Shown: positions 15,891 to 25,329 of the stretch, piece by piece
How positions within the stretch are numbered: the first letter of the stretch is position 1
Layout of the letters: every line of letters starts with the position of its first letter
DNA from: an uncultured Mucilaginibacter sp.
GTDB lineage: Bacteria > Bacteroidota > Bacteroidia > Sphingobacteriales > Sphingobacteriaceae
Assembly (NCBI GenBank): GCA_903864275.1
Contig: CAIPFE010000039.1
Coordinates: 1-64,000, forward strand
DNA length: 64,000 nt
Direction: 5' to 3'
Program-made: the position numbers and the translations under genes
Notes under the pieces: generated by a model
Told to the model about the DNA's origin: nothing
Database searches by the model: none
Seen by the model: only the letters and a program-made list of their open reading frames with translations

Positions 15891-17870
15891 ATGCTTTCAA
15901 CTATAATTAAGTTTCGGAGCAAAAACAACTGCTTAATAATTTTGTGTATTTTATTCCTGGTACCGATCTCTGTTTTTTCTCAAATAAATAAAACGGCCGA
16001 TAGCTTAAAATATAAGATAAGCCAAACTAAAGATCCTAATGCAAAAGCCCAAAATTATCTTCAATTATCTGAATTGCTGTCGCACCGCGAAATAGGTGCC
16101 GCAAAGAGTTACCTAGACTCCGCCAGTAAATTCGGGAAGGTGAAAATGTCCGATCAGTTATTAATGTTACTAAATAAAGGCTATACAGATTATTATGATA
16201 ATACAGGAAAACCTGATAGCGTAATTAAATATGCCATTGTCGCCTTTGATGTGGCCACGAAATTAAGAAACGGACAGGTTAAAGCCGCAGCTCTTAATTT
16301 AAAAGGCAATGCGTACATGACCAAAAGAAATTTCAAAGATGCAGAAGCAGCCTACCTGGATGCCATGCGAATATATGCATCTCTAAATAATGAACTTGCC
16401 GTGGGCAACTTATATGTTAACCTTGGCTACCTGTTTCAACAGCAACACCTTGTTGAAGAAGCTCAAAAACAATATGGCGAAGCGGATATAATTTTTAAAA
16501 GACTGGCAAATACCGAAAGATTGGCCCAACTATACAATAATTACGGCATCTTATACGGCGAAAACAATCAATTTGGCAAGTCGGCGCAATATTTTGAAGC
16601 CTCGATGCATATTCGGGAAAAATTAAAAGATCCACTGGCGCTGGCAAACGCGTATTTAAACGTGGGTGGTATTAATGTATTACTAAAAAACTATAAAAAA
16701 GCCGAAGTAAACCTCCTGAACGCGAAAGTGCAATTCGAGAAAATTCACAATATCCAGGGTGTTACCAGTTGCTTAACCAACCTGGGCGAATTGTACGAGA
16801 ACACAAAGGACTATCAAAAAGCCATAGCCTATTGTAAAGAGTCAATAGCGCTTTCTAAGGCAAATCATAATAACGAAGACCTGGAGAATGCGCTCGTTAA
16901 CATTAGTAATATTTACACAAAAACGGGAGATTACAAAACGGCCTATGCGTATAAAGATAAGCTGGAGAGCTTAAAGGATACTATTTATCAAAAAAGCCTG
17001 ACGGGCGAGATTGCGGAAATGCAGACCAAATTTGAAACGGAGAAAAAGGAGCAAAAAATTATACTGCTGAACAAGGAGAATGTTATACAAAAACTTTCTA
17101 TTTCAAGTAGAAATACCACCATATTGATCATAATATTAATATTTATTTTTTCATTATTAATGGGTGCGCTATTTTATAACCGCTATAAACTTAAACAGGA
17201 CGCCCGTTTACAAGCAGAAGTGATCAATCAGCAAGTGTTAGCCTCAAAAGGTATTATTGATGCAGAGGAGCGTGAACGCAAACGCATTGCAGGCGAATTA
17301 CACGACGGCATCGGGCAACTGTTCACGGCTGTAAAAATGAACCTGGAAATTTTAGTTGATCGCTTTTTGGTTAAAAAACCTGACGCTGCCCTGCTTGCCG
17401 AAAAAACACTGGCCATGGTTGACGAAAGTTGTACCGAGGTACGCTCGATAGCTCACCAGATGATGCCGAATGCGTTGATCAAAACAGGCCTGGTGTCGGC
17501 ATTGCGTGATTTTATCAATAAGATCCCGGCAGAAAAGTTAAACATATCCCTGGAGACCAAAGGAATTGATAAACCGTTGGACAATACGACAGAAACCGTT
17601 TTGTACAGGGTGATACAGGAGTCGGTAAACAACGTCATCAAACATGCCGCAGCTACCTCGCTCGATATTCTTTTACTGTGCGACCGGCAGGAGATCACCG
17701 TTTCCATTGAAGATAACGGCAAAGGCTTTAACACCAGTGATAAAAACAAATTTACAGGGGTCGGTTTAAGAAACATCATCAGCCGGGTCGAATATCTTAA
17801 AGGAACCGTCGACATATCGTCGGCGCCGGGAAAAGGAACTTTGGTAGCCATATTTATCCCGCTTGTATAA
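15891..17870 (+). CDS. TPR-containing sensor histidine kinase (NarX/HisKA_3 type)
   Basis: The 659-residue kinase has a signal peptide or N-terminal anchor (LIILCILFLVPISVFSQ), a periplasmic TPR sensor (about 50-370), a membrane helix (about 400-425, TILIIILIFIFSLLMGALFY), then a HisKA_3 dimerisation/phosphoacceptor domain with RKRIAGELHDGIGQ (His471) and a C-terminal HATPase (N box VIQESVNNVIKHA, G boxes DNGKGF and GVGLRNI). It overlaps the response-regulator start by one base, so the two form a two-component pair. The ligand is unknown; TPR sensors often recognise proteins or peptides. Confidence 0.93.
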   Translation: MLSTIIKFRSKNNCLIILCILFLVPISVFSQINKTADSLKYKISQTKDPNAKAQNYLQLSELLSHREIGAAKSYLDSASKFGKVKMSDQLLMLLNKGYTDYYDNTGKPDSVIKYAIVAFDVATKLRNGQVKAAALNLKGNAYMTKRNFKDAEAAYLDAMRIYASLNNELAVGNLYVNLGYLFQQQHLVEEAQKQYGEADIIFKRLANTERLAQLYNNYGILYGENNQFGKSAQYFEASMHIREKLKDPLALANAYLNVGGINVLLKNYKKAEVNLLNAKVQFEKIHNIQGVTSCLTNLGELYENTKDYQKAIAYCKESIALSKANHNNEDLENALVNISNIYTKTGDYKTAYAYKDKLESLKDTIYQKSLTGEIAEMQTKFETEKKEQKIILLNKENVIQKLSISSRNTTILIIILIFIFSLLMGALFYNRYKLKQDARLQAEVINQQVLASKGIIDAEERERKRIAGELHDGIGQLFTAVKMNLEILVDRFLVKKPDAALLAEKTLAMVDESCTEVRSIAHQMMPNALIKTGLVSALRDFINKIPAEKLNISLETKGIDKPLDNTTETVLYRVIQESVNNVIKHAAATSLDILLLCDRQEITVSIEDNGKGFNTSDKNKFTGVGLRNIISRVEYLKGTVDISSAPGKGTLVAIFIPLV

Positions 17871-18508
17871 TGACCAAAGCAACAAACCCCAAACGCATAT
17901 TTATTGTGGATGACCACCAGATGGTTATCGACGGCATTAACCTAATGCTTGAGGGCAGGCCTGAATTTGTTATAGCAGGCGAGAGCACCCAACCAGCCGA
18001 GGCTATAGACCTGCTTAAAACCGCCGCCGTGGATATTTTGATAACCGATGTGGGTATGCCGGGCATGAGTGGTGTGGAGCTGAGCCGCATTGTAAAAAGC
18101 AGGTTTCCAGATATTAAAATACTGGCGCTTTCCATGTTTGGCGAAAGCCAGGTAATTGCCGAAATGATAGATGCCGGGATATCAGGCTATATCCTTAAAA
18201 ATTCCGGTAAAATGGAGTTGATAGAGGCGCTGACTAAAATTGCCGCAGGGCAAAATTACTTCAGCCAGGAGATCACCCTGCAACTGATGAAGTCATTTAA
18301 ACGCAACCAGGAAGAAATAAAGCTTACTGACCGGGAAATAGAGATCATCCGTATGATAGAACAAGACATGACCACCAAGGCTATTGCCGAAACCTTATTT
18401 ATAAGCGAGCGCACTGTAGAAACCCACCGCAAAAACATCCTGCACAAAACCAATACCCAAACTGTTGTCGGCCTGCTTAAGTATGCTTACGAGCGGAAGA
18501 TCATTTGA
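17870..18508 (+). CDS. NarL/LuxR-family response regulator
   Basis: The 212-residue regulator has a receiver domain (acidic pocket Asp14-Asp15, phosphoacceptor Asp60 in ILITDVGMPG, Ser88 and Lys110 as switch residues) and a LuxR-type HTH at about 148-205 (LTDREIEIIRMIEQDMTTKA, then FISERTVETHRKNI). It is coupled to the kinase by the TAATG overlap at 17868-17872. A dyad shared by the promoters at 11835 and 18551 is a plausible binding site, since NarL-type regulators bind inverted repeats of this size. Confidence 0.95.
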   Translation: MTKATNPKRIFIVDDHQMVIDGINLMLEGRPEFVIAGESTQPAEAIDLLKTAAVDILITDVGMPGMSGVELSRIVKSRFPDIKILALSMFGESQVIAEMIDAGISGYILKNSGKMELIEALTKIAAGQNYFSQEITLQLMKSFKRNQEEIKLTDREIEIIRMIEQDMTTKAIAETLFISERTVETHRKNILHKTNTQTVVGLLKYAYERKII

Positions 18509-18550
18509 GTTTTTTCTTATCCACTTTTTTGTAATGGTACGTAGTTAAAA

Positions 18551-18598
18551 ATGCCGATTCCTCGGTATTTACACGTCATGGTTTATTACCGTGCTTTG
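18551..18598 (+). promoter_or_regulatory. Promoter with the shared dyad (ATGCC-N8-GGTAT)
   Basis: ATGCC-N8-GGTAT lies at 18551-18568 and shares the 10-mer CCTCGGTATT with the promoter at 11835. The next -7-like element, GTGCTTTG at 18591-18598, begins exactly as far downstream of that 10-mer (21 bp) as TAGTTTTG does in the other promoter. The -7 box here is weak (only TTTG fits), which would suit an activator-dependent promoter. Confidence 0.6.
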
Positions 18599-18643
18599 TT
18601 AAGCAGCCCGTAAATAAAAACCTGCTGTTTAATTAACTATATC

Positions 18644-20503
18644 ATGAGCAACTTAAATCACCAAAACAAACAAACACCAACCACGAAAAACCTAAAAATA
18701 TTACCTATCCTGGCGGTAATTTTGATGTTATGTGCAGCGCAGGCCAGGGCGCAATTACCGGTTTTGGAAAAGAGCTATGATATATCCCGCAAGGCAAAAA
18801 ATGGCTTTTTGGGCGGGATAGAAGTGGACCAGGCAAAAGGCACGTTTGATATGATATATGTTTTGCGCTCGGGCGACAGGAAGATCAAACGCGAGATATA
18901 CACTTTTGACAAAGAACTGAATCTTATTAACACGGTTAAGGACGAAGAAGAAATTGAAAAAATGCATAACAAATACAAGTGGTTTAATTTTAAGGGCGAT
19001 ACCCGGGTAACCCACAGTTTAACCGCTTCGGCAAACCTTACCCAAAAACTGGTATTCCGAAAAAAAGAGATCACGTGGAAATATCTTTGGTTAACCGGCA
19101 GCTATCATAAATCAGTTAAGCAACTTGAAAAGGTTAAGCCCACTTCGGATAATAGTGAAGCCTACGTATTTCGCGGCGGGGCTTACGAGGTAAAATCGGA
19201 CAGCATTGTATTAATAGTTGCCGGAAAGCAGGCGAAGAAAAATGATTTGGCAGGATCAATGACGCATTACCAGGTATTAAGCTGCGACAACGATGTGAAC
19301 ATAAAAACCCTTGCCCCGATCGATTTTCAATACGCAAATGCCCCGATTTATTCAGCACCGCTTGAAGACGACAATTCAGAGCTGGATAATGATGATAGCC
19401 CGCGTGATTGGATATTGGTATTTGCGCCGCAGGGAGGATCGGGCCTGGGTGATGTAAGCGACCCGAAAACTACCGATTACACTTACATCCGGCTAAATAC
19501 ACATGGCGAAATACTGGAGCGGTTTAATTTCGAGTCGCCATCAAACGGGTGGCGGGTATTAGGCGCCTACGAACATGAGGGCTCCGTTTTTATGTACGGT
19601 TCTGCAAATAACAAGGACGCCGGATCGAAATACATCAACCAGGTATATAAGACCACCATGGTGCCAACTACCTCGGCTGATGACAAGGAACAGGAAGAAT
19701 CCAGCGCGGGCTCAAGCGGGTTTGGCGCAATAAAAAGCGGCATCTCGATGATTGGCGGGTCGGCCGATTTTGGCGTCACCCAATCAAAGATCGACCTGGT
19801 GCTTGACGAATTGAAATATACAAATTTTCAGATCGGCAAGATCACAAACGGAAAATTCGATTTTCTCAGCTCGCCCTCGGTCGACGAGTTTGATCAGAAA
19901 AAAGAAAAACCGGCCGGCCAGAAAAAATTTGTCGAATTTGACGGCAAAAGCTTTGTGATCAACGGTATCTCGTTTTCACATTCGGGAGACATATTTGTAA
20001 ACGGGCAGGACTTTAAAAAAGCGAAAGGCCGCCGGTCATACAAAGGCGTTTACATGTTCCAATTTTCAAATACCGGGGAGTTGAAGCGCAACTATGGCGT
20101 ATTTTTAGACCAAAGCAAAACTTCGGGATTTTTCAGCAGTTCACCCCTTACTTCCGACAATATTGCTTCAAAAAGCTTTATGCAGGAATCGGGCGATGGC
20201 AAAAACCTTTACTGGATGATGCGCATGGCAAAATCCATCCATAAAGAATCGCATACTACGTTCGGCGGGTATTCCAATACCATTACTACCACCTGGTCGC
20301 CGCTTTACAGCATCGAATACGGCTCGATCGATATATTAAACAACCACCTGTCGGATTTTAACACGCTGGGTGAAAGCGAAAAAAAGAAGTTCTATTTATA
20401 CCCGAATATCAATGGCACACTGATCAGCAATTACAGCCTGTTTTTTAGTGAAACGGAAAAGGGCGACAAAATACTGATCTCGAGGGTCGATCTTTCAAAA
20501 TAG
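18644..20503 (+). CDS. Large exported protein of unknown function
   Basis: The 619-residue protein has an N-terminal hydrophilic stretch and then a signal sequence (LPILAVILMLCAAQARAQ, about 20-37). The rest is a beta-rich soluble protein with repeated motifs such as FDMIYVLRSGDRKIKREIYTF, DWILVFAPQGG and GKSFVINGISFSHSGDIFVN, suggesting a propeller-like fold. No enzyme motif is seen. It stands alone behind the promoter with the shared dyad, so it may be an output of the two-component pair upstream. Confidence 0.7.
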   Translation: MSNLNHQNKQTPTTKNLKILPILAVILMLCAAQARAQLPVLEKSYDISRKAKNGFLGGIEVDQAKGTFDMIYVLRSGDRKIKREIYTFDKELNLINTVKDEEEIEKMHNKYKWFNFKGDTRVTHSLTASANLTQKLVFRKKEITWKYLWLTGSYHKSVKQLEKVKPTSDNSEAYVFRGGAYEVKSDSIVLIVAGKQAKKNDLAGSMTHYQVLSCDNDVNIKTLAPIDFQYANAPIYSAPLEDDNSELDNDDSPRDWILVFAPQGGSGLGDVSDPKTTDYTYIRLNTHGEILERFNFESPSNGWRVLGAYEHEGSVFMYGSANNKDAGSKYINQVYKTTMVPTTSADDKEQEESSAGSSGFGAIKSGISMIGGSADFGVTQSKIDLVLDELKYTNFQIGKITNGKFDFLSSPSVDEFDQKKEKPAGQKKFVEFDGKSFVINGISFSHSGDIFVNGQDFKKAKGRRSYKGVYMFQFSNTGELKRNYGVFLDQSKTSGFFSSSPLTSDNIASKSFMQESGDGKNLYWMMRMAKSIHKESHTTFGGYSNTITTTWSPLYSIEYGSIDILNNHLSDFNTLGESEKKKFYLYPNINGTLISNYSLFFSETEKGDKILISRVDLSK

Positions 20504-20524
20504 CCAAACCTAAACTGGCAGGCA

Positions 20525-20574
20525 CATCCCGGCATCATAAGGAATTCGCAGTAACTCCTTACGATGCCGGGATG
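20525..20574. terminator. Bidirectional hairpin between convergent genes
   Basis: 19-bp arms with one mismatch (20525-20543, catcccggcatcataagga, and 20556-20574) enclose a 12-nt loop. They lie between the stops of two convergent genes (20503 and 20627) and can serve both. No clear T-tract. Confidence 0.6.
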
Positions 20575-20626
20575 ATCGCTTAAAAGATCAAAACCAGGCC
20601 GTTTGCTGCGAAACGGGTTAGCGGGT

Positions 20627-21724
20627 TTAATATTTGATGATCGCTTTTAACATCCCCCAAAGGGTATTGTCAAAATCATCGCCTGCCAAACTTACCCCTC
20701 CTGCAGTATTCCCCATACGGATAACCACCAGGTTTTGCGACGGTACTACGTAAACTTTCTGGTCGTTTTTACCCAGCGCCGCAAACAGATCCGCCGGGGC
20801 GTTAGGAATAATAGAAACCGGGAAGACCACCTGCGACTGCGGCAGCATGCTGCTGGCTTTGCCGTTGAGCCAGGTTAAAAAACCGTAGCTTAAATTTAAA
20901 TTTTGCGAAGTGTTTGTTTCGCTATGAAAATAATTGCTGTCGCTTAATATCACGGTTTTATCCCAGGTGCCCTTGTTAAGCATCAGCAGGCCAAACCTTG
21001 CCATACTGCGCGCGTTACTGTAATATACGTTGTTTGAGTTTGGTGTTTTTACCCATGCGCCGTTCATCCCTATAACGTCCCTTATTTTTTGCTGAAAATA
21101 AGTGGCGAACGGAACCTTGGCGGCATTTGCAATAACGTCGTCGATCAGCGTATACGCCGCGTTATGATAGGCCCAGCGGGTGCCGGCGTCCACTTTGTAT
21201 ATTAAACAGCCGGGTAAGGTACAATCGGCGTCCGCAACGCCATCATCCAAACCGGTGGTCATGGTCAGTTGATTTTTTATGGTGATCAGGTTTTCTTTTG
21301 CCAGGGGTTCCGATGTCCAGCCGATCCCTAAATATTTCGAGCTGATGTCGTTTATATTCAGCAGTTTTTCCTGCTGGGCGATCCCCACTAAAAAGCCGGT
21401 CATGGTTTTCCCGGCCGAGGCCCAATACCAAAGACTATCGGCTGTGAAAGTCCCGAAATATTTTTCCGTAACTATTTTCCCGTTTTTAAGGATAATAAAA
21501 GCCTTGGTATCTTTGCTCAGCAAATAAGGATAAAGATTATTGAGGGCTGTTGTATCCCATCCCAGCGATGCAGGCGCAACAGTTTGCCATTCGGTACCGC
21601 TAACCGGCGGGAAATAAAGCGCAGCGTTTGTGACCGTGGGCGTTATGGGGTTACTTTTTTTGCATGAAAAAAGCAGGGTGAAACATAACAGGATAATAAG
21701 GCCGGCAAGTAGGTTTTTCATCAT
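20627..21724 (-). CDS. Serine hydrolase lipoprotein, beta-lactamase class C fold
   Basis: The 365-residue protein begins with a lipoprotein leader (LLCFTLLFSCKKS, lipobox Cys21). The serine beta-lactamase/PBP4 fold is marked by SAGK (Ser103, Lys106) in WYWASAGKTMTG and by the YHN motif in WAYHNAAYTLI. Such proteins are esterases or D-Ala-D-Ala-type peptidases rather than resistance enzymes as a rule. A single gene convergent with the 619-aa gene. Confidence 0.85.
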   Translation of the reverse strand: MMKNLLAGLIILLCFTLLFSCKKSNPITPTVTNAALYFPPVSGTEWQTVAPASLGWDTTALNNLYPYLLSKDTKAFIILKNGKIVTEKYFGTFTADSLWYWASAGKTMTGFLVGIAQQEKLLNINDISSKYLGIGWTSEPLAKENLITIKNQLTMTTGLDDGVADADCTLPGCLIYKVDAGTRWAYHNAAYTLIDDVIANAAKVPFATYFQQKIRDVIGMNGAWVKTPNSNNVYYSNARSMARFGLLMLNKGTWDKTVILSDSNYFHSETNTSQNLNLSYGFLTWLNGKASSMLPQSQVVFPVSIIPNAPADLFAALGKNDQKVYVVPSQNLVVIRMGNTAGGVSLAGDDFDNTLWGMLKAIIKY

Positions 21725-21933
21725 TATATATTAAACGGGATTGGGGTTAAAAGGTTTAATAGGGTGCGCGCGCCAAGTTGATATCATCAAGTTAGCGTTT
21801 AGTGTCGGACACGGAATGTCGGCAGAAGAAACCGATTCCAATAGTAGTTCCTAAATTGCACCTGATAGCTATTACGTTATTTTCGCCCGGTTTGGGGTAA
21901 TTATATTCATTAGGGGCAGCTTGAATTAATTTG

Positions 21934-21941
21934 TACTTTTG
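21934..21941 (+). promoter_or_regulatory. -7 box TACTTTTG directly before a start codon
   Basis: TACTTTTG fits TAnnTTTG exactly and ends 3 bp before the ATG at 21945. Transcription from it would begin at about the ATG, giving a leaderless or nearly leaderless message. No clear -33 TTG is seen at the usual distance. Confidence 0.45.
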
Positions 21942-21944
21942 TAT

Positions 21945-22256
21945 ATGGACCTTAATAATCCAAATGGAAAACCCAATTTTGCGCCGAAATGGTTTTGGGA
22001 TTTTGATTATAACAAAATAGACTGGCAGGCTTCTTACAAAACAGTTATTGCCCGCATCATTGAGAGGGGTAATGAACGGGAATGGACTGAACTTATTCGT
22101 TTTTACGGAAAGGATACCATTTTGAATGCTTTAAAAAATGAAATTGTATATCTTCCCGATTATGCTATTGAGGAAGTTTCTAAATATTTCCCGATTCCTA
22201 AAGAGGAAATGCTATGTTACACACGAAGACAGTCGAGGCCAGGACACTGGATCTGA
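21945..22256 (+). CDS. Antitoxin-like partner of AbiEii (DUF6922-like)
   Basis: About 103 residues from the ATG at 21945; a TTG at 21939 would add two. The core FAPKWFWDFDYNKIDWQ followed by VIARIIERGNEREWTELIRFYG matches the small helical proteins that precede AbiEii-type nucleotidyltransferases in Bacteroidetes. Its end overlaps the toxin gene by 43 bp in another frame, so the two must be co-expressed. It is probably the cognate antitoxin or regulator. Confidence 0.75.
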   Translation: MDLNNPNGKPNFAPKWFWDFDYNKIDWQASYKTVIARIIERGNEREWTELIRFYGKDTILNALKNEIVYLPDYAIEEVSKYFPIPKEEMLCYTRRQSRPGHWI

Positions 22257-22870
22257 TTAAACGCCTTATGGCGGACGTTGAGCTACAGGATTTTTTCATG
22301 GTGGGCGGAACTGCACTTTCTTTATTAATAGGCCATCGTATATCTATCGATGTTGATCTTTTTACAGAAAAAGATTTCGATCCGGGTTCCCTTGCAAGGC
22401 ACCTGGAACAACATCATCAGATGACAGATGCCAAGACTATCGGAAACGGGATTTTCGGTTTCATTGACAACGTTAAGATCGATATTATAGCCCACAAATA
22501 TCCGTTAATCAAACCTTTGCAAACATTGGAAGGCATAAGAATGTCATCGCTTGAAGATATAGGGGCTATGAAACTTAATGCTATCGCAGGTAGCGGGAAC
22601 AGGCTGAAAGATTTCGTTGATATATACTATTTGCTGGAACACAGGCCTTTTCGGTCTTTGGGCATTGCTTATGAGCGGAAATACCCGAATGTCAATATTC
22701 AAATTGCGGGAAACAGCCTGTTATATTTTAACGATATAGATCATTCAGTTTCTATAAAATTAATGAACGGAACAGTTGCGTGGAACAAAATTGATAAAAG
22801 ACTCCATCAGGCTGTTTACAATCCACTGAAAATATTTTCGGCAAACAAATCTGTAAAAAATAAAAAGTAA
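22214..22870 (+). CDS. AbiEii-family nucleotidyltransferase toxin
   Basis: The 218-residue protein has the nucleotidyltransferase core GGTALSLLIGHRISIDVDLF (about 31-50): GG-T, and the DVD metal-binding pair. Further conserved features are the IDIIAH strand and LEDIGAMKLNAIAGSGNRLKD, typical of AbiEii toxins of type IV toxin-antitoxin systems. Such enzymes transfer nucleotides, in studied cases to tRNA ends, and arrest growth after phage infection. The C-terminal region (about 165-218) is divergent. Confidence 0.88.
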   Translation: MLHTKTVEARTLDLIKRLMADVELQDFFMVGGTALSLLIGHRISIDVDLFTEKDFDPGSLARHLEQHHQMTDAKTIGNGIFGFIDNVKIDIIAHKYPLIKPLQTLEGIRMSSLEDIGAMKLNAIAGSGNRLKDFVDIYYLLEHRPFRSLGIAYERKYPNVNIQIAGNSLLYFNDIDHSVSIKLMNGTVAWNKIDKRLHQAVYNPLKIFSANKSVKNKK

Positions 22871-22930
22871 TACTGAAATCCGGGATTGCAGGAAAAAAGG
22901 ATGGAGGCTTATAATCAAATTTCACCCCAC

Positions 22931-24025
22931 ATGAAAAAGTTCATCTTTCCATTCTGTTTTACAGCAATACTACTGCAGTGCATTACTGCGCCCGCCCTTT
23001 GCCAGGACGTAAACAATTTAAAGCTGAAAAATTATCACCCGGTTTCAATCTATAACATCCCGCAAACAAAAGTTGACAAAGCAAAGTACCCGGTTACTGA
23101 TATGCACTCGCACGATTATGCCAAATCGGATGCCGATGTGGATGAATGGGTAAAAACCATGGATGCCGCGGGGATACAAAAAACAGTTATCCTGTCGTAT
23201 TCTTCGGGGGCGCGTTTTGATTCGGTGGTGGCTAAATACGGACGCTATAAAAACAGGTTCGAGGTTTGGTGCGGGTTTGATTATACGGGCTACAATAAAC
23301 CGGGCTGGCCGGACCATGCCATAAAAGAACTGGAGCGCTGCCATCGCCTGGGCGCAAAAGGCGTTGGCGAACTGGGCGATAAAGGCCTGGGCGAGCTTTA
23401 CTCTAAACCAACACCGGGTTACGGCATGCATATCGACGACCCGCGCATGAAACCGTTGCTGGCCAAATGTGCCGAACTGCACATGCCGGTGAGCATTCAT
23501 GTGGCCGAGGATGCATGGATGTATTTAAACGCCGACTCGACCAACGACGGGCTGATGAATGCTGCCACATGGAAAGTTGACTTAACAAAAAAAAGCATCC
23601 TCAACCACGACCAACTGGTGCAAACACTCGAAAACGCTGTGCGCGATAACACCAATACCATTTTTATTGCTTGCCACTTTGCCAACTGCTGCTCAAACTT
23701 AAACGCGCTGGGCCGCCTATTTGATACCTACCCAAACCTGTATGCCGATATAGCCGCGCGCTATAGCGAAATTGCCCCCATCCCGCGTTTTACCCATGCA
23801 TTTATGGAAAAATACAGCAACAGGCTGGTATATGGCACCGATATGGGCACTGCCGCAGACATGTACCACACCACCTTCCGCATCCTCGAAACCGCCGACG
23901 AACACTTTTACCAGCAGGACTTGTTTAACTATCACTGGCCGCTGTACGGTCTGGCGTTGAGCGATGAAACGCTGAAGAAGGTTTATGGGGGGAATGCGGG
24001 GAGGATTATGGGAGCGCGGAAGTAG
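22931..24025 (+). CDS. Secreted amidohydrolase (amidohydrolase_2 type)
   Basis: About 364 residues from the ATG at 22931, which starts the signal peptide (KKFIFPFCFTAILLQCITAPALC). The metal-dependent hydrolase barrel shows MHSHDY (HxH), IHVAEDAW (His), FIACHFANCC (His) and YGTDMG (Asp), in the amidohydrolase-2 order. Substrate unknown; relatives act on aromatic acids or lactones. A frameshifted copy of its last 80 bp lies about 1.3 kb downstream (25330-25424). Some 3' bases are G-rich. Confidence 0.85.
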   Translation: MKKFIFPFCFTAILLQCITAPALCQDVNNLKLKNYHPVSIYNIPQTKVDKAKYPVTDMHSHDYAKSDADVDEWVKTMDAAGIQKTVILSYSSGARFDSVVAKYGRYKNRFEVWCGFDYTGYNKPGWPDHAIKELERCHRLGAKGVGELGDKGLGELYSKPTPGYGMHIDDPRMKPLLAKCAELHMPVSIHVAEDAWMYLNADSTNDGLMNAATWKVDLTKKSILNHDQLVQTLENAVRDNTNTIFIACHFANCCSNLNALGRLFDTYPNLYADIAARYSEIAPIPRFTHAFMEKYSNRLVYGTDMGTAADMYHTTFRILETADEHFYQQDLFNYHWPLYGLALSDETLKKVYGGNAGRIMGARK

Positions 24026-24089
24026 GGCGACCAATTTACCGGGGTGGCAGGAAACAAATTCACGGTAAGGGCCTTAGCGATACTTCACG

Positions 24090-25145
24090 TTATTTTGGAA
24101 TCACCTGAATGCCTATCGACAGGGTGGCCCCGGGCAGTTTTACCGGCACGCCGTTGAGCCAATAGCCAGCGCTGCCATTGATTTCACCTGTAACATACAC
24201 ATCATTGCCGGCAACGGCGATGTAGTTTGCACCGCTAGTCGAGCTGTTGCCAGGCAGAATTACCATGTTTCCGTTTTTCCAATACACCGCCTGGGGCAAC
24301 GGACTATTGCCGATCAGACCGTTCCTTCCGGCCAGGTAAACATCCGGGCCGCTAACGGCAACCGCAGAGGCATACTGGTTGGTAGTGGTTGTATCGCCAA
24401 GCAGTGTTGCAACACCATTTTTCCAAACGACAGCGGAACTAAAAGATGCCAGGTTAGCGTACAGCGCACCACTCATATATACATCCGATCCCCCAGTGGC
24501 AACGGCAGTGGGCATGGTATGAAGCGGTAAAGTCGTTCCCTGGTTGTTTTTCACTAGCACGCCGGTCATGTTATTTGCCCATTCTTTAAACCTAAACCCT
24601 GAGACATAAACATCGGAGCCAAGCATGGCCACACCAGTTTCATAGCTGAGCAATGCGCTGTCGATCACGAGCGAAGCTGGCGTGTTAATCCAATGGACAG
24701 CATATGCAATTCCGTTAAGTTCATCAAAGTTCCCGGCGATGTAAAGGCTTGAGCCGGACAAGGCCAAACCGGCTATATAGCACTGGACGGTGCCGTCACT
24801 AAGTTCAGTAGCGACGCCATTATGCCAATATATCGCTTTGTCGTGGGTAGTGGGAGTATACGAGCCGCCGGCCACATAAATATCAGTGCCGCTCACCAGG
24901 ATGTAATGTGCGTAAGAATTGATAGTCGAATCACCCAGTTTAACCAGGGTGCCGTTTTTCCAGTAGGCGGCTATCGTATTGCCGTTTGCGGCCAAAACGG
25001 TGCCGGCCACATATACGTCGGCAGGCGTGGTCTGCGCGGCTTTAACCGGGGTTAGCTTTTCGGCTTTTTTACAGGAAAACAGTGTCGCAGCGGATATTAA
25101 GATAACGGCCAGACATTTTGCGCGTCTATTTAGAATAAGCTTCAT
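24090..25145 (-). CDS. Repeat-containing lipoprotein, propeller-like
   Basis: The 351-residue protein has a lipobox (LISAATLFSCKKAEK). The rest consists of about seven repeats of 40-50 residues with the pattern DVYVAG...AVYWKNG (e.g. DIYVAGGSYTPTTHDKAIYW, DVYLAGRNGLIG, DVYVTGEINGSAGYWLNG). This fits a beta-propeller on the cell surface. Function unknown; nothing in the neighbours explains it. Confidence 0.75.
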   Translation of the reverse strand: MKLILNRRAKCLAVILISAATLFSCKKAEKLTPVKAAQTTPADVYVAGTVLAANGNTIAAYWKNGTLVKLGDSTINSYAHYILVSGTDIYVAGGSYTPTTHDKAIYWHNGVATELSDGTVQCYIAGLALSGSSLYIAGNFDELNGIAYAVHWINTPASLVIDSALLSYETGVAMLGSDVYVSGFRFKEWANNMTGVLVKNNQGTTLPLHTMPTAVATGGSDVYMSGALYANLASFSSAVVWKNGVATLLGDTTTTNQYASAVAVSGPDVYLAGRNGLIGNSPLPQAVYWKNGNMVILPGNSSTSGANYIAVAGNDVYVTGEINGSAGYWLNGVPVKLPGATLSIGIQVIPK

Positions 25146-25329
25146 TTTCTGAATTGAGGTAAGTACCAGGTTAGAATTAACGCCCTAAAGGCGAAACTAC
25201 TATAAATTTACAGATTTATTTTCAACAGGCAGCAATAATGCGCACTTTTTCTGCCAACGATGCCTTTTCGGTACATTGCCAGGGTATGAATGATTTTGAG
25301 TTAAATATTTGACAATCAATTAATTTTTT

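Noticed and set aside
20627..21724. Antibiotic-resistance beta-lactamase
   Set aside because: The SxxK and YxN motifs show only the general fold; related exported lipoproteins are mostly esterases or peptidases, and no resistance-specific motif is visible. The same holds for the gene at 40969.
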